From an uncultured beta proteobacterium (lineage in GTDB: Bacteria; Pseudomonadota; Gammaproteobacteria; Burkholderiales; Burkholderiaceae_C): a stretch of 64,000 nucleotides of DNA. Positions 8,147 to 22,253 of the stretch are shown piece by piece (the first letter of the stretch is position 1; each line of letters opens with the position of its first letter). The position numbers and the translations under genes were made by a program. The stretch covers positions 1 to 64,000 of the forward strand of contig CAIJOK010000102.1 of NCBI GenBank assembly GCA_903822205.1. Direction: 5' to 3'. The notes beneath the pieces were generated by a model, which saw nothing but the letters and a program-made list of their open reading frames with translations, ran no database searches and was not told where the DNA came from.

Positions 8147-9994
8147 ATGTCCATTCACCCCGTCATTGCCCGCGTGACCGATCGCATTCATGCACGCAGT
8201 CTGTCCACCCGTAGCGCCTATGTGACGCAAATAGCCGCAGCCCTGCAACGCCCCGCCGGGGTACAGCGCTTGGGCTGCGCCAATGTGGCTCATGCCTTTG
8301 CGGCACTGCCAAGTTGCGAACGTTGTGACGTTTTGTCCGGAGATGCCCCCGTCATCGCCGTCGTCACGGCCTACAACGATATGCTGTCAGCCCATGCACC
8401 GTTGCGGCATTACCCCGATCTGATCAAGTCCACGGCCCACAGTTTGGGGGCAATCGCTCGGGTGGCTGGGGGCGTGCCGGCCATGTGCGACGGGGTGACG
8501 CAGGGCACTGCCGGCATGGAGTTGAGCCTGTTTTCTCGCGACGTGATCGCCATGTCCACCGCCGTAGCGCTCAGCCACGATGTTTTTGCCGGTGCCTTGA
8601 TGCTGGGTGTGTGTGACAAGATCGTCCCCGGGTTGTTGATCGGTGCTTTGCAATTTGGCCATCTGCCCATGGTTTTTGTTCCGGCCGGCCCCATGCCGTC
8701 GGGCCTGTCCAACAGTGACAAGTCCAAAGTGCGCGAGCAAGCTGCGCAGGGCCTGGTGGGACGCTCTGAGCTTTTGGCCGCCGAATCTGCCGCTTACCAC
8801 AGCGAGGGCACCTGCACGTTTTATGGCACCGCCAACAGCAACCAGATGCTGCTTGAGGCCATGGGTCTGCACGTGCCAGGCAGTGCGTTTGTGCCGCCGG
8901 GTACGGCCTTGCGCGATGAACTGACCCGCGAGGCCCTGCGTACCGTGTTGGGCCAGCCAGGCAAACCGTGTCCACCCATAGGGCATGTGGTCGATGAACG
9001 GTGCATTGTCAATGCCATGGTGGCCCTGCTGGCCACGGGCGGGTCAACCAACCATTTGATCCATTGGGTGGCGGTAGCCCGTGCCGCCGGAATTGTGATC
9101 AATTGGGATGATTTTTCGGCCTTGTCCGATGTGGTGCCACTGTTGGCGAGGGTCTATCCCAATGGCAACGCCGATGTCAATCAGTTTCAGACCGCAGGCG
9201 GCCCAGCTTATGTCATTCGTGAACTCTTGGATGCCGGCTTGATGCACCCCGATGTGCTGTGCAACCGGTCGGGCGGCCTGCGTGAATTTACCCGCGTGCC
9301 GTCCTTTCGTGCCGATGCCGGCACCGCCCCATCGCCTGTTTTATCCTGGTGCGATACGGCTGTCAGCGGTGACTTGGATATCTTGCGTCCGGTCAGTGCG
9401 CCTTTTGCAGCCAGCGGTGGCATCAAACTGCTGGACGGTAATCTGGGCAGGGCCGTGATCAAAATCTCGGCCGTTCCGCCAGAGCGCCACGTCGTTGAGG
9501 CCCCTTGCATGGTGTTTGACTCGCAAGAGGCCGTGCATCAGGCTTTTGCAGCAGGTCTGTTGGAGCACGATGGCGTGTGTGTATTGCGCTGGCAAGGCCC
9601 GCAGGCCAATGGTATGCCAGAGCTGCACAAGCTAACGCCCGTGCTGGCCGTGTTGCAAAACCGTGGCTACCAAGTGGCACTGGTCACGGATGGTCGCATG
9701 AGCGGGGCTTCCGGCAAAATTCCGGCAGCCATCCATGTGGTGCCAGAGGCTGCCGCTGGTGGCCCGCTGGCCCGGGTGCGCGATGGCGACGTGATTCGTG
9801 TCGATGCCACGGCGGGCGTGCTGTGGGTGCTGGTGCCGGGTGATGAATGGGACGCACGTGAGGTTTTGGCCATGCCCCAGGCCTTGCGAGAAGCCAACGG
9901 TACCGGCATGGGCCGCGCCTTGTTTGCCAACCTGCGCCGCCATGCGACCAGTGCAGAGCAAGGAGCTTGCAGTTGGCTGGACATGGATGCTTAA
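8147..9994 (+). CDS. edd: Phosphogluconate dehydratase (Entner-Doudoroff)
   Basis: Edd dehydrates 6-phosphogluconate to 2-keto-3-deoxy-6-phosphogluconate in the Entner-Doudoroff pathway. The 615-residue protein matches the IlvD/Edd family end to end. Visible landmarks are AYNDMLSAH (about residue 74), the cluster-ligand region [17 protein letters not shown] (about 112), [13 protein letters not shown] (about 155), and [22 protein letters not shown] near the C terminus. The enzyme carries a [4Fe-4S] cluster. ATG 8147 is preferred because [14 protein letters not shown] is the usual N terminus; ATG 8129 would add six residues. The partner aldolase gene eda and glucose-6-phosphate dehydrogenase are not adjacent. 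Confidence 0.94.
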   Translation: MSIHPVIARVTDRIHARSLSTRSAYVTQIAAALQRPAGVQRLGCANVAHAFAALPSCERCDVLSGDAPVIAVVTAYNDMLSAHAPLRHYPDLIKSTAHSLGAIARVAGGVPAMCDGVTQGTAGMELSLFSRDVIAMSTAVALSHDVFAGALMLGVCDKIVPGLLIGALQFGHLPMVFVPAGPMPSGLSNSDKSKVREQAAQGLVGRSELLAAESAAYHSEGTCTFYGTANSNQMLLEAMGLHVPGSAFVPPGTALRDELTREALRTVLGQPGKPCPPIGHVVDERCIVNAMVALLATGGSTNHLIHWVAVARAAGIVINWDDFSALSDVVPLLARVYPNGNADVNQFQTAGGPAYVIRELLDAGLMHPDVLCNRSGGLREFTRVPSFRADAGTAPSPVLSWCDTAVSGDLDILRPVSAPFAASGGIKLLDGNLGRAVIKISAVPPERHVVEAPCMVFDSQEAVHQAFAAGLLEHDGVCVLRWQGPQANGMPELHKLTPVLAVLQNRGYQVALVTDGRMSGASGKIPAAIHVVPEAAAGGPLARVRDGDVIRVDATAGVLWVLVPGDEWDAREVLAMPQALREANGTGMGRALFANLRRHATSAEQGACSWLDMDA

Positions 9995-10082
9995 ATTTTG
10001 TGAGCCGTTTCCATGCTTTTTGTGTGGGAGCGTCGTTACCCATTGCCCAAAGTCAACAACGTGACTGATCTTGATGCCCGCC

Positions 10083-10802
10083 ATGACACCCATTGACTAC
10101 GCCCCGGGCCTGCGCATTGCAGGCATTTCGCCGCCATTACGTCTGACCGACTATAAGCTGATCGCCTTTGACATGGACTCAACCCTCATCAACATTGAAT
10201 GTGTTGATGAGATCGCTGATGTCGCAGGCCAAAAATCCCAAGTGGCGGCCATCACTTTGGCCGCCATGCGGGGTGAAATCTCAGACTACAAAGACAGTCT
10301 GCGCCGAAGAGTGGCCCTTTTGGCCGGCGTGACGGCGACGCAGCTTGACCAGATTTACCACAAACGGCTACAGCTTAACCCCGGCGCGGCTGAGCTTGTG
10401 GCCGCTTGCCGTGCCGCAGGGTTGAAGACTTTGCTGGTATCAGGCGGTTTTACCCACTTTACCGATCGCATTCGTGACCGTCTGTCCATGGATTACACCC
10501 GCGCCAATGTGCTTGAGTTTGACGGCGGTGTGCTGACCGGGCGGCTGGTCTGCCAAGCCTGGGGTGACATTTGCGACGGGGACGAAAAGCGCAAGATGTT
10601 GTTGCAAACCTGTGACCATCTGGGCATTCAACCCCATCAGGCCATCGCGATGGGCGACGGTGCCAACGATCTGCCGATGATGGGCGAAGCCGGACTGTCG
10701 GTGGCCTACTGCGCCAAGCCCGCAGTTCGGGCCAGGGCGCAGGTTTCCATTGAGTCCGGTGGACTGGACCGATTGCTGTCGGTCGTCTTGCCGGCTAGTT
10801 GA
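10083..10802 (+). CDS. serB: Phosphoserine phosphatase
   Basis: SerB is a cytosolic HAD-superfamily phosphatase that releases serine from phosphoserine. The nucleophile motif DMDST (FDMDSTLI) lies near residue 30, followed by the substrate-contact region ECVDEIAD. Motif II is LVSGGFTHF, and motif III/IV is the KRKML lysine with GDGANDLPMM. The C-terminal half is the usual HAD core, and the N-terminal ACT domain of E. coli SerB is absent, as in many betaproteobacteria. ATG 10083 gives 239 residues; ATG 10074 would add three. serC lies about 43 kb away in the same window. It converges on fimV with ten bases between stops. Confidence 0.93.
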   Translation: MTPIDYAPGLRIAGISPPLRLTDYKLIAFDMDSTLINIECVDEIADVAGQKSQVAAITLAAMRGEISDYKDSLRRRVALLAGVTATQLDQIYHKRLQLNPGAAELVAACRAAGLKTLLVSGGFTHFTDRIRDRLSMDYTRANVLEFDGGVLTGRLVCQAWGDICDGDEKRKMLLQTCDHLGIQPHQAIAMGDGANDLPMMGEAGLSVAYCAKPAVRARAQVSIESGGLDRLLSVVLPAS

Positions 10803-10812
10803 ACCATGACTG

Positions 10813-13239
10813 TCAATTGGGCTTTTTGATGACCGGCCAGCGTGACCGGGTGGCGTAACGTGTGGGCGTTTTGTTGGGTGGCGTGCTGTCAGTATTGTCA
10901 GCAGGTAACGCGGTCTCGGCAGGTGGCATACCCAATGTTGAAAAATCCAGGTCAAGCATGCGTGGGGGAGAGGTGATGGTGGGAGATTCGGTGTCAGGCG
11001 GAAGTTGGGGTGTGGCATCCTCTAAACCCGTTGGCAAAGATGCCAAACTGGGTTCCAAGGACGGTAAAGGTGTGCTGGTTTGATTCGCAGAAGTAGTGAT
11101 ATCCGGCAAGAAAAGTGGGGCATCGTGCAAACCGTCCAGTCCATGAGGAGGCTGCGGATCAAACAACGGCTCTGTTGAGAAGGATAGCAACATGGATGGC
11201 AGATCAATGGGCATCGAAGGCGGTAGCACCCCAGGGGGCGAACGTAACGCCACGGGTAGCTGTACGTCGGCGGATGAGTCAGGCAGGGGCGATACACCAC
11301 GTGGTGGTGTCTTAACGGGAGTGGGTCCAGGTGTGACACCATACATACCCTGCGCAGCAGGGTGTACCGTGATCGACGCAGGCAAATCTGCTACGACATC
11401 TTCGGCCAGCATGTGCAACGTCAGCAGGTCACGAAACGCGGCCAAGTCAAACGTTTGGACGATGTCGGTAGGAGCATCAGCATAAATGCAAGCATCCAAA
11501 AAGACCACTGCATCGACACTGGGCCAGTGCAGTGAAATCTCTGAGAGCGTCTCAGGGTAGTCTTCCAGAGACAGTCCCTCTTTCGCAAAATCAGCAAAAT
11601 CAGACACACGAACACGAAAGTCCTGTTCCAAATGACCACGCAAGGCTTCAAATTCAGACCGCAGGCCCAGTGAGTGGTAAATGCTGAGCAGGTCAAGATA
11701 GACCAAGGGGTGAGGTTCAATGTTGTCGCTGATCTGTTGTTTGAGAATACCTGATGCACGGTCAGTTTGTCCGAGTGACACAAAAAACTCAGCCTGCTGG
11801 CGCAGATCCAAAACGGACTCAATGCAGACACGGTGAATTGGCACGGTGTTGCTGGTGGCGCGCGGCGACACTGGAGAACTGGCGCGGCTGGTCATTGGAC
11901 GCGATGATGAGGCCACTTGCTCTGTCGCCACAGGGGCAAAAGGCGGCTGAGCGTCCTCTTGCAGCGCATCCTGGAGGTAGTCAAGCTCTGTAGGTAAATT
12001 GGCCGCTGGGTCATTGGCCTGGTCTGATCTTCGGATGTCGATCTCAGTTGGAGCCAACAACATGGAGTCAACTCCGTCGTGCCACCATGCGAGGCGATGA
12101 CCCCGCTGCTGACGCACCATCCATACCACTGTCCCAAGACACACCAGCACAAGGCCGATCAAACTGTAAACCAGCCAACTGGGAGCTTGTTTGTGCTCTG
12201 CTTGTTGCAACTGTGTTTGCAATGTCCGTATCTGGGCCTCATGCTTGGCATCGTTTTTGGCGACAAGGTCGCGCATGGCTTTAAGGTCAGCCTGTAGGCC
12301 CACAATTTGCCGGCCATGCAGGAGGGCATCTTCGGTGGGGGCAAATTGCATGACGGAGCCTAGCGCATCGATCCGGTCGGACATCAGATCAAGGGGGTCA
12401 ACCCGCAGCAGGGATTTGCCGGTGGGACGAGACTGCGCAGGATGCTGCAAACTGGCAGCAGAAGATGCCGTGGGCTTGGAAGATGTGGCTGGTGCTGCGG
12501 ACTTTGGCGTGGTGCGAACCCTTGAGGAAGCCGACTTGGTTTGTGGGGCGTGGGTGGCCGCAGAGGTGAAGGTGTCAGGGTAGGATGCCTGTTGAACGGG
12601 CAGGACCACCACAGCAGGCGGCATGGAAAGAGCTGCGCTGGCAGAGGCCCGCGATGCCGAATGATGCTGGGCATATGACGTGTTGTCAGTCACTGAGTCT
12701 TGAAGTGGCGGCGTTTTGTCAAGCTGGAGCAGGGCGGGGACATCTGCAAGCATGACGTAGCGCCGTGTATTGACCGCCCCACAGGTGGTCCGCAACAAGA
12801 GCGTCACAACGGGTTCATTCACGATATCAGGCTGCTGTACCCTGATCCTGGCAGTTTGCTTCAGGGGGTCAGGCGGCAGGGTCAAAGACAGACGCGGCGC
12901 AGACTGACGGGTTTCGGCGTAATACACATCTGCGCTGAGGCACGAAGTCGAAAGATCATCGTCTGGGCCAGGCATCACGGAAACTGTCACGTCCAGGGAG
13001 CGTCCAATCATGATCGCTCCATGGAGGTCGCCCAAAGCCAGTGCATGGCCGTCTGCATAGACACCCCAGAGCAACGCCGCGATGGCAACTGTCGTCAAAA
13101 CCCGATGGCGATTCAAAAAAGCGGCTTTCAATAACCGGAACGACTGGCGCAACCAAACCTCGATAAAACGACCTGGTGCATCAAGCTGCACCCTATCTGT
13201 CAATAGGGCTGGCGGAAAGTCATGGTGATATGCGACCAT
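10813..13239 (-). CDS. fimV: FimV-type pilus/polar hub protein
   Basis: This 808-residue protein has the layout of FimV. It has an N-terminal export or anchor segment (about residues 43-65), then a FimV N-domain beginning ALGDLHGAIMIGRSLDV. A long Ser/Thr/Ala/Pro-rich periplasmic linker and a short coiled coil follow. A membrane helix (about residues 385-405, WLVYSLIGLVLVCLGTVVWMV) leads to a cytoplasmic domain with TPR-like helices (LRQQAEFFVSLGQTDRASGILKQQI) and a Pro-rich tail. FimV proteins organise type IV pili, secretion and polar signalling. A start at 13308 would lie inside gshB, so ATG 13239 is preferred. No LysM domain was recognised, and no pilus genes are nearby. Confidence 0.75.
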   Translation of the reverse strand: MVAYHHDFPPALLTDRVQLDAPGRFIEVWLRQSFRLLKAAFLNRHRVLTTVAIAALLWGVYADGHALALGDLHGAIMIGRSLDVTVSVMPGPDDDLSTSCLSADVYYAETRQSAPRLSLTLPPDPLKQTARIRVQQPDIVNEPVVTLLLRTTCGAVNTRRYVMLADVPALLQLDKTPPLQDSVTDNTSYAQHHSASRASASAALSMPPAVVVLPVQQASYPDTFTSAATHAPQTKSASSRVRTTPKSAAPATSSKPTASSAASLQHPAQSRPTGKSLLRVDPLDLMSDRIDALGSVMQFAPTEDALLHGRQIVGLQADLKAMRDLVAKNDAKHEAQIRTLQTQLQQAEHKQAPSWLVYSLIGLVLVCLGTVVWMVRQQRGHRLAWWHDGVDSMLLAPTEIDIRRSDQANDPAANLPTELDYLQDALQEDAQPPFAPVATEQVASSSRPMTSRASSPVSPRATSNTVPIHRVCIESVLDLRQQAEFFVSLGQTDRASGILKQQISDNIEPHPLVYLDLLSIYHSLGLRSEFEALRGHLEQDFRVRVSDFADFAKEGLSLEDYPETLSEISLHWPSVDAVVFLDACIYADAPTDIVQTFDLAAFRDLLTLHMLAEDVVADLPASITVHPAAQGMYGVTPGPTPVKTPPRGVSPLPDSSADVQLPVALRSPPGVLPPSMPIDLPSMLLSFSTEPLFDPQPPHGLDGLHDAPLFLPDITTSANQTSTPLPSLEPSLASLPTGLEDATPQLPPDTESPTITSPPRMLDLDFSTLGMPPAETALPADNTDSTPPNKTPTRYATRSRWPVIKKPN

Positions 13240-13252
13240 CTGATGGATGCCT

Positions 13253-14233
13253 TTACTGCAAACTGACCGTCGATGAGGCCACCAGCTTGGCCTCAAGTGC
13301 TTGAACAAACAGGGCCGCCACGTCCAATCCCGTTTGATCTGAGATCTCCAAAAAGCAGGTAGGACTGGTCACGTTGATTTCGGTTAAATGCTCCCCGATC
13401 ACGTCCAGCCCCACCAAAAACAAGCCGCGACGGGCCAAAATGGGGCCAAGTGCGTTGGCGATCAGCAGGTCTGATGGACTTAAAGGCTGCGCTACACCGC
13501 GCCCCCCGGCGGCCAAGTTACCGCGAACCTCGCCCGCCTGCGGAATGCGTGCCAGACAGTAGGGAACCGCCTGACCTTCTATCAGCAAAATGCGTTTGTC
13601 CCCGTGGGCAATGGCTGGTAAAAACTTCTGTACCATGACCGTTTGTGCGCCATAGTCGGTCAGGGTCTCGACGATGCTGCCAAGGTTAAGGCCGTCAGAC
13701 GGAACTCTGAAGATGCCTCTGCCGCCCATACCGTCAAGGGGCTTCAGGATGATGTCCTGGTGGACATGGTGAAACTGCCGGATGTCATCGGCACAGCGTG
13801 TGACCAGGGTGGGGCCAAGAAACTGTGGAAACAACTGCGCAAACTCCAGGATGGCCAGTTTCTCGGGGTGATCACGCAGGGCACCGGGCCGGTTAAACAC
13901 CCGGGCACCTTCGCGCTCGGCCTGCTGTAGCAAGTGTGTGGCATCTGCATAAGCGGCATCACAGGGCGGGTCTTTGCGCATCAGAACTGCGCAAAAATCG
14001 CAGACAAACCGGCAGTCCGTGCTGTCCACCTGATACCAGTCCGTGGGGTGACCCGTCAGGTGGATGGCGCTGGCTTTGACCTGAACCCTGCTACCTGACT
14101 GCCAACTGAGGTGCTCAGGCTGACACACCGCGATTGTGTGGCCCCGTGCCTGTGCCGCACACATCATGGCATAAGTGCTGTCCTTGCTGATTTTGAAGGA
14201 CGGCAGGGGGTCAGTGACAAACAAAAAGTTCAT
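13253..14233 (-). CDS. gshB: Glutathione synthetase
   Basis: GshB joins gamma-glutamylcysteine and glycine using ATP. The 326-residue protein starts MNFLFVTDPLPSFKISKDSTYAMM, typical of the family, with the ATP-grasp body following. Landmarks are ILKPLDGMGGRGIFR (glycine-rich loop, about residue 160), FLPAIAHGDKRILLI, RGNLAAGGRG and the C-terminal VGLDVIGEHLTEINVTSPT, which carries metal and ATP ligands. It lies 13 bases upstream of fimV on the same strand. The gshA gene, often just upstream in this order, is absent; only a 116-base AT-rich gap separates gshB from ligA. Confidence 0.95.
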   Translation of the reverse strand: MNFLFVTDPLPSFKISKDSTYAMMCAAQARGHTIAVCQPEHLSWQSGSRVQVKASAIHLTGHPTDWYQVDSTDCRFVCDFCAVLMRKDPPCDAAYADATHLLQQAEREGARVFNRPGALRDHPEKLAILEFAQLFPQFLGPTLVTRCADDIRQFHHVHQDIILKPLDGMGGRGIFRVPSDGLNLGSIVETLTDYGAQTVMVQKFLPAIAHGDKRILLIEGQAVPYCLARIPQAGEVRGNLAAGGRGVAQPLSPSDLLIANALGPILARRGLFLVGLDVIGEHLTEINVTSPTCFLEISDQTGLDVAALFVQALEAKLVASSTVSLQ

Positions 14234-14349
14234 GCATCAAAGTTTAATATACAAAAATTAACATGCAGAATTCATTATAACAATACACCAATGGCACACG
14301 TCAATAGTGCATGGAATGCTATCAATTAATAACTTATCACATTAAAAAC

Positions 14350-17555
<3,206 letters not shown>

Positions 17556-17571
17556 GGTGTTTCCCGTTTTG

Positions 17572-18324
17572 TCATGACATGTACATCCCGCCATTGACGT
17601 GAATTTCTTGGCCGGTCACATAAGCGGCATGCGGCGATGCCAGCCAAGCCACGGCATGAGCGATGTCTGCTGGCTGACCAAATTGGCGCAACGGAATTTG
17701 TGCCAACAGGGCCTGTTGCTGATCTGGCGGTAGTTGGGCGGTCATGTCGGTCGCGATAAAGCCTGGTGCGATGCAGTTGACGGTGACATTGCGAGCACCC
17801 AGTTCGCGGGCCAAGGCACGTGTCATACCGGCCACGCCGGCCTTGGATGCTGCATAGTTGACCTGACCAGCGTTGCCCAGCACGCCGATCACCGAGGTGA
17901 TGCTGATGATGCGGCCATAGCGCTGGCGCATCATGGTGCGCATGACGGCGCGGTTCATGCCAAAAATAGCCCTGAGGTTGGTGTTGATCACGGCATCCCA
18001 TTCGCAGTCTTTCATGCGCATGGCCAAGTTGTCGCGGGTGATGCCGGCGTTATTGACCAATATGTGCAGACTACCGTGGTCTTTGACGATGCCATCGACT
18101 AAAACCTGGGCTGCCTCATTGTCATTGACATCCAGAATCATTCCACGGCAACCGGCATAGGCCGAAAGCATCTGGGTGATGGTGTCCGCTCCGGCATCGG
18201 TGGTGGCTGTGCCGATGACTTTTAAGCCGCACGCTGCAAGTTCTTGTGCAATGGCTGCTCCAATGCCGCGTGATGCCCCTGTGACCAGGGCTACTTGGCC
18301 TGCAAACGGGATCGAATTCATCAT
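17572..18324 (-). CDS. fabG: 3-oxoacyl-[ACP] reductase
   Basis: FabG reduces 3-oxoacyl-ACP with NADPH in fatty acid elongation. This 250-residue short-chain dehydrogenase has the TGASRGIG nucleotide loop (about residues 15-22), NNAG (about 91), and the catalytic Ser-Tyr-Lys set (SITSVIGVLGN, with YAASK). A normal C terminus (TGQEIHVNGGMYMS) follows. Two ATGs are adjacent (18324, 18321), and no clear ribosome site precedes them. It belongs to the plsX-fabH-fabD-fabG run, but acpP and fabF do not follow; zipA does. Confidence 0.95.
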   Translation of the reverse strand: MMNSIPFAGQVALVTGASRGIGAAIAQELAACGLKVIGTATTDAGADTITQMLSAYAGCRGMILDVNDNEAAQVLVDGIVKDHGSLHILVNNAGITRDNLAMRMKDCEWDAVINTNLRAIFGMNRAVMRTMMRQRYGRIISITSVIGVLGNAGQVNYAASKAGVAGMTRALARELGARNVTVNCIAPGFIATDMTAQLPPDQQQALLAQIPLRQFGQPADIAHAVAWLASPHAAYVTGQEIHVNGGMYMS

Positions 18325-18379
18325 AATAAAATAAATTATTTACAGTATAAATCCAAAAAATATAGCGCATTACGCAGTA

Positions 18380-19402
18380 TCAACGGGCGTTTCCGCCATT
18401 ACGAACGTCATCATTGTGTAAACAACTTTTTGTTGCATCCCCCTCTGAAGAGTCTGATAAGAAGATGTGAATGTCGTTTAGGCTTGCCCTGTCCAGCAAC
18501 GCCATGGCCTGCATGTCAGGGGCTATACGCCGCATCAGACCGGTTAGCACTTTGCCAGGGCCGCATTCGATGGCCGTGGTCACACCGTGCGAACGGATGG
18601 CCTGGATGCATTCAACCCATCGCACGGGCCCACAAGCCTGACGCATGAGGGCATCGCGAATTTTGTCCGCATCTGTTTCTATGGCGACATCAATGTTGTT
18701 GATGACGGTGATCTGTGGCTGGGCAAAAGGTGTGACAGCCAGTCTTTCTCGCAGCCTTTGCGCCGCAGGGCGCATCAGTCTGGAATGAAAAGGGGCTGAA
18801 ACCGGCAGAGCCAGTGCGCGCTTGGCACCGCTGGTGCGCAGCGCCACACAGGCCTGCGTTACCGCCGTGCAAGAGCCAGCGATCACGGTCTGTGAAGGGT
18901 CATTGAAATTGACGGCCTCGACGACCTCAGCGGTTTGGGGACCAAAAGAGGCTGTTACGTCGGTGCAAACGGCGATGACGGTGGCGGCATCCAAACCCAA
19001 AATAGCGGCCATGGCACCTGCCCCCAGAGGCACGGCATCTTGCATGACCTGTGCCCTAAAGCGCACCAGGGGGGCGGCATCGCTGAGGGCCAGGACACCT
19101 GATGCCACCAGCGCCGAATATTCGCCCAATGAATGACCGGCGACCACCTGCGGCACCATGCCTACTTCAGCCAGCCAGACACGGTAGGCGGCCACGGCGA
19201 CAGTCAGCATCGCGGGTTGGGTGTTGGTGGTCAGGGCAAGGGCATCTTTTGGGCCGTCATGGATCAATTTAGCTATATCTATGCCCAAAGCGTCTGAAAC
19301 TTCTTGGGTGACGGCCAACACCTGCGGGTGATGGTCCCAGCCGTCCAACATGCCGACCGACTGTGATCCTTGACCTGGAAAAATAAATGCAAAGGGTTTC
19401 AT
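18380..19402 (-). CDS. fabD: Malonyl-CoA:ACP transacylase
   Basis: FabD transfers malonyl groups from CoA to acyl carrier protein. The nucleophile motif GHSLGEYSALV lies near residue 92, the oxyanion region FPGQGSQSVGM at residues 9-19, and the catalytic His in SAPFHSRLM (about 203). The core ends near ECGPGKVLTGLMRR (about 292). At 340 residues it is some 30 longer than usual; the extra C-terminal tail is charged and shows no recognisable domain. It lies between fabH and fabG on the same strand. Confidence 0.94.
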   Translation of the reverse strand: MKPFAFIFPGQGSQSVGMLDGWDHHPQVLAVTQEVSDALGIDIAKLIHDGPKDALALTTNTQPAMLTVAVAAYRVWLAEVGMVPQVVAGHSLGEYSALVASGVLALSDAAPLVRFRAQVMQDAVPLGAGAMAAILGLDAATVIAVCTDVTASFGPQTAEVVEAVNFNDPSQTVIAGSCTAVTQACVALRTSGAKRALALPVSAPFHSRLMRPAAQRLRERLAVTPFAQPQITVINNIDVAIETDADKIRDALMRQACGPVRWVECIQAIRSHGVTTAIECGPGKVLTGLMRRIAPDMQAMALLDRASLNDIHIFLSDSSEGDATKSCLHNDDVRNGGNAR

Positions 19403-19475
19403 CGTTCAAAGTTCAAAGTACCTACACAAAATTAACATAGCGTCGAGACACTTCATCGTGGCGCTGCGTTGTGTA

Positions 19476-20453
19476 CTACAAATCAAGAAGTACCGAGCCC
19501 CACGTCATGCCCCCGCCCACGGCCAATAGCAACAGTTTGTGACCCGGCAGGGCGCGACGACCCCGCACCGCCATATCAAGCGCCAGCGGAATGGATGCAG
19601 CCGAAGTATTGCCATGCTGATCGACCGTCACGATCACCTTGTCTGAGGGAATTTGCAACTTGCGTGCTGTGCTTTGCATGATGCGAATGTTGGCTTGGTG
19701 CATCAGCAACCAATCGACATCGTCGGTGCTGAGCCCAGCTTTGGCCAGGACGTTACGGGCAGCTTCATCGAGCACCCCAATGGCCAGTTTGAACACCGCC
19801 TGGCCATCCATGCGCAGCCAAGCACTGCCCTGCACTTGGCCACTGTTGATCTGCCCAGGAACGCACAAAATACGGTTGTGCTGACCATCCGAGTGCAGAT
19901 CGGTTGCCAGCAGGCCGGGTGTTGTTGACGATTGAAGCACCACAGCACCTGCACCGTCACCAAACAAAACACAGGTGCTTCGGTCAGAAAAGTCAAGCAA
20001 ACGCGAAAAAACATCGACACCGACCACCAGAGCAGTACGCGCCGATCCTGATTTGATCAGGGCATCAGCCACTGAAAGGGCATAGACAAAGCCGCTGCAC
20101 ACGGCCTGAACGTCAAACGCAGCAGCACCGCAGTTGCCCAGTTTGCCTTGCAAAATGCAGGCGGTGGATGGAAACACCATATCGGGCGTAGATGTGGCAA
20201 CGACGATCAGGTCAATGTCTGCAACCACAACGCCCGCAGCCCGAATGGCGTGTCGCGCGGCCTCAAGTGCTAGGTCACTGCTGAACACACCATCATCGGC
20301 AAAATGTCTGGCACGAATGCCTGTGCGATCAACAATCCATTCGTCACTGGTTTCGATGCCGCTGGCCATCAACTGCGCCACCAGATCAGCGTTGGTCAAA
20401 CGACGCGGCGGTAGACAACTGCCGGTGCCGGTCACGCGTGAATAAAGCTTCAT
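19476..20453 (-). CDS. fabH: 3-oxoacyl-[ACP] synthase III
   Basis: FabH starts fatty acid synthesis by condensing acetyl-CoA with malonyl-ACP. The 325-residue thiolase-fold protein shows the active-site Cys in [13 protein letters not shown] (about residue 113), the His in [11 protein letters not shown] (about 250) and the Asn in [15 protein letters not shown] (about 280). These form the complete Cys-His-Asn triad. The GxSG-rich N terminus ([18 protein letters not shown]) is typical. It is followed by fabD after 73 bases and preceded by plsX after 48 bases. Confidence 0.96.
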   Translation of the reverse strand: MKLYSRVTGTGSCLPPRRLTNADLVAQLMASGIETSDEWIVDRTGIRARHFADDGVFSSDLALEAARHAIRAAGVVVADIDLIVVATSTPDMVFPSTACILQGKLGNCGAAAFDVQAVCSGFVYALSVADALIKSGSARTALVVGVDVFSRLLDFSDRSTCVLFGDGAGAVVLQSSTTPGLLATDLHSDGQHNRILCVPGQINSGQVQGSAWLRMDGQAVFKLAIGVLDEAARNVLAKAGLSTDDVDWLLMHQANIRIMQSTARKLQIPSDKVIVTVDQHGNTSAASIPLALDMAVRGRRALPGHKLLLLAVGGGMTWGSVLLDL

Positions 20454-20501
20454 GAAATGTCAAGTCAGGTGGTTGAGCTTGGTTTAAGCTGGAGCAAGCG
20501 T

Positions 20502-21533
20502 TTAGGGGTTGGATGACAGGGTTGGATCAAGCAATAGCGGTGCAGCATGTGCAATCCGTGCCTTGACCTGATCCAACAGATGGTGATGTACCGCATCGTA
20601 AGCGCGGGCCAGGGCATAAGTAAAGGCCATGACATCAGCCGAACCGTGGCTCTTGAATACCAGTCCCCGCAAGCCTAACAAGGCACCACCGTTGTAACGG
20701 CGGTGATCCATGCGTTTTTTGAGGGCAGAGATGACAGGATAGGCGACCAAGGCGGCAGTTTGGGTGAACAGGTTGCGTGAGAATTCCTTTTTGAGAAAAT
20801 CAACGATCATGCAAGCCAGACCCTCACTGGTTTTGAGTGCAACATTGCCAACAAAACCGTCGCACACCACGATGTCCGTGGTGCCTTTGAAAATATCATT
20901 ACCTTCAACGTTGCCATAAAAGTTCAAAGCACCGGATTGCGCGGCACTGCGCAGCAGATCGCCGGCCTTTTTGATGACATCATTGCCTTTGATGGCCTCT
21001 TCGCCGATGTTGAGCAATCCCACCGTGGGGTTGTTGTTACCGCTCAATACCGACACCAACGCTGACCCCATTTCAGCAAACTGTAGCAGATGCTCGGGCA
21101 AACAATCCACATTGGCACCCATGTCCAACACGGTGGTTGCCTGGCCCTTGGCATTGGGGATTTGCCCAGCTATGGCGGGACGGTCAATGCCGTCCAAAGT
21201 CTTCAAAACGTAGCGTGAAATCGCCATTAAAGCAGCCGTGTTACCCGCCGACACTGCCGCCTGTGCAGCGCCGTTTTTGACCTGCGTCACGGCAACCCGC
21301 ATCGATGAGTCTTTTTTGCGGCGGAGCGCGACCTCTAGGGTGTCATCCATGGCGACCACTTCGGTGACCACAAGCATCCGAGCACGCGGATGCGAATAAG
21401 CCCGCAGACCGTCTGAGAGACCGACCAAGATCAACTGCGCATCCGTGTGTTGATTCAAAAATTGCGTGCAAGCCGGCAAAGTCACCACGGGTCCATGGTC
21501 GCCACCCATGCAATCCACTGCTATCGTGATCAT
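20502..21533 (-). CDS. plsX: Phosphate acyltransferase PlsX
   Basis: PlsX makes acyl-phosphate from acyl-ACP for phosphatidic acid synthesis, acting at the membrane surface. The protein begins [21 protein letters not shown], the family hallmark, and contains LDMGANVDC (about residue 131) and [12 protein letters not shown] (about 222). The 343-residue length is normal. ATG 21533 fits the family start; ATG 21542 would add three residues. It follows rpmF in the standard order and leads the fab genes. Confidence 0.95.
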   Translation of the reverse strand: MITIAVDCMGGDHGPVVTLPACTQFLNQHTDAQLILVGLSDGLRAYSHPRARMLVVTEVVAMDDTLEVALRRKKDSSMRVAVTQVKNGAAQAAVSAGNTAALMAISRYVLKTLDGIDRPAIAGQIPNAKGQATTVLDMGANVDCLPEHLLQFAEMGSALVSVLSGNNNPTVGLLNIGEEAIKGNDVIKKAGDLLRSAAQSGALNFYGNVEGNDIFKGTTDIVVCDGFVGNVALKTSEGLACMIVDFLKKEFSRNLFTQTAALVAYPVISALKKRMDHRRYNGGALLGLRGLVFKSHGSADVMAFTYALARAYDAVHHHLLDQVKARIAHAAPLLLDPTLSSNP

Positions 21534-21679
21534 GAGTCCCATGCTTTCATGGCTTCATGCGTCACGATGGTCAAGATCACCATAAGCATCAAAATCATGG
21601 AGCAACATCCCCACATTTCGCACAACAGTCAGCATCCATCTGACAGTTTGAACGATACAAGGGTCTCAGACTTTGTGCA

Positions 21680-21862
21680 TCAGGCCGGTGATGGGGTCTT
21701 GAAAACCTGACGACCACGATAAAAGCCTGTAGGGCTGATGTGGTGACGCAAGTGAACTTCACCGGTGGCGACTTCAAGTGCAATCGTGGGGGCAGTCAAT
21801 GCATTGTGCGAGCGGTGCATGCCGCGTTTTGAAGGGGATTTTTTGTTTTGCTGGACAGCCAT
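21680..21862 (-). CDS. rpmF: 50S ribosomal protein L32
   Basis: This 60-residue ribosomal protein bL32 begins [20 protein letters not shown], the standard N terminus, and ends with [14 protein letters not shown]. The Cys pairs found in some homologues are absent, as in other betaproteobacteria. The start at 21862 is defined by this N terminus; a longer in-frame start at 22021 overlaps rpsU and lacks homology. The yceD/DUF177 gene usually just upstream is missing, and rpsU sits there instead. Confidence 0.95.
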   Translation of the reverse strand: MAVQQNKKSPSKRGMHRSHNALTAPTIALEVATGEVHLRHHISPTGFYRGRQVFKTPSPA

Positions 21863-21905
21863 GACGGACTCCTGTATGTAAAAGTGAGGGCCAACGAATC
21901 CGGTA

Positions 21906-22118
21906 TCAGTAAAGCTTTTTGGGCAACTGGATCGAACGGATGCGTTTGTAATTGCGCTTGACGGCTGCGGCTTTTTTGCGCTTGCGCTCAGAGGTCGGCT
22001 TTTCATAAAACTCACGTGCACGCAAGTCTGTCAAGAGGCCTAATTTTTCGATGGTGCGTTTGAAACGGCGCAGGGCTACGTCAAAAGGTTCGTTTTCTTT
22101 TACACGGATGGTTGTCAT
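21906..22118 (-). CDS. rpsU: 30S ribosomal protein S21
   Basis: This is ribosomal protein bS21 with 70 residues, starting [20 protein letters not shown] and ending with a basic tail [16 protein letters not shown] 22118 matches the family start. bS21 aids mRNA selection by the small subunit. It lies 43 bases upstream of rpmF on the same strand, possibly co-transcribed. Confidence 0.95.
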   Translation of the reverse strand: MTTIRVKENEPFDVALRRFKRTIEKLGLLTDLRAREFYEKPTSERKRKKAAAVKRNYKRIRSIQLPKKLY

Positions 22119-22253
22119 TGAGTCAAATTGTCCAAAATGTGCAGACTGCAAATGACAGGACGATGCGCCCTGAATTCACCAGTCTGGCAAATGTCTCGCG
22201 ATGAGGGGGTTAAAACATCAGGCCACATGGGACTGTGACCTGTAGGGGCGCGG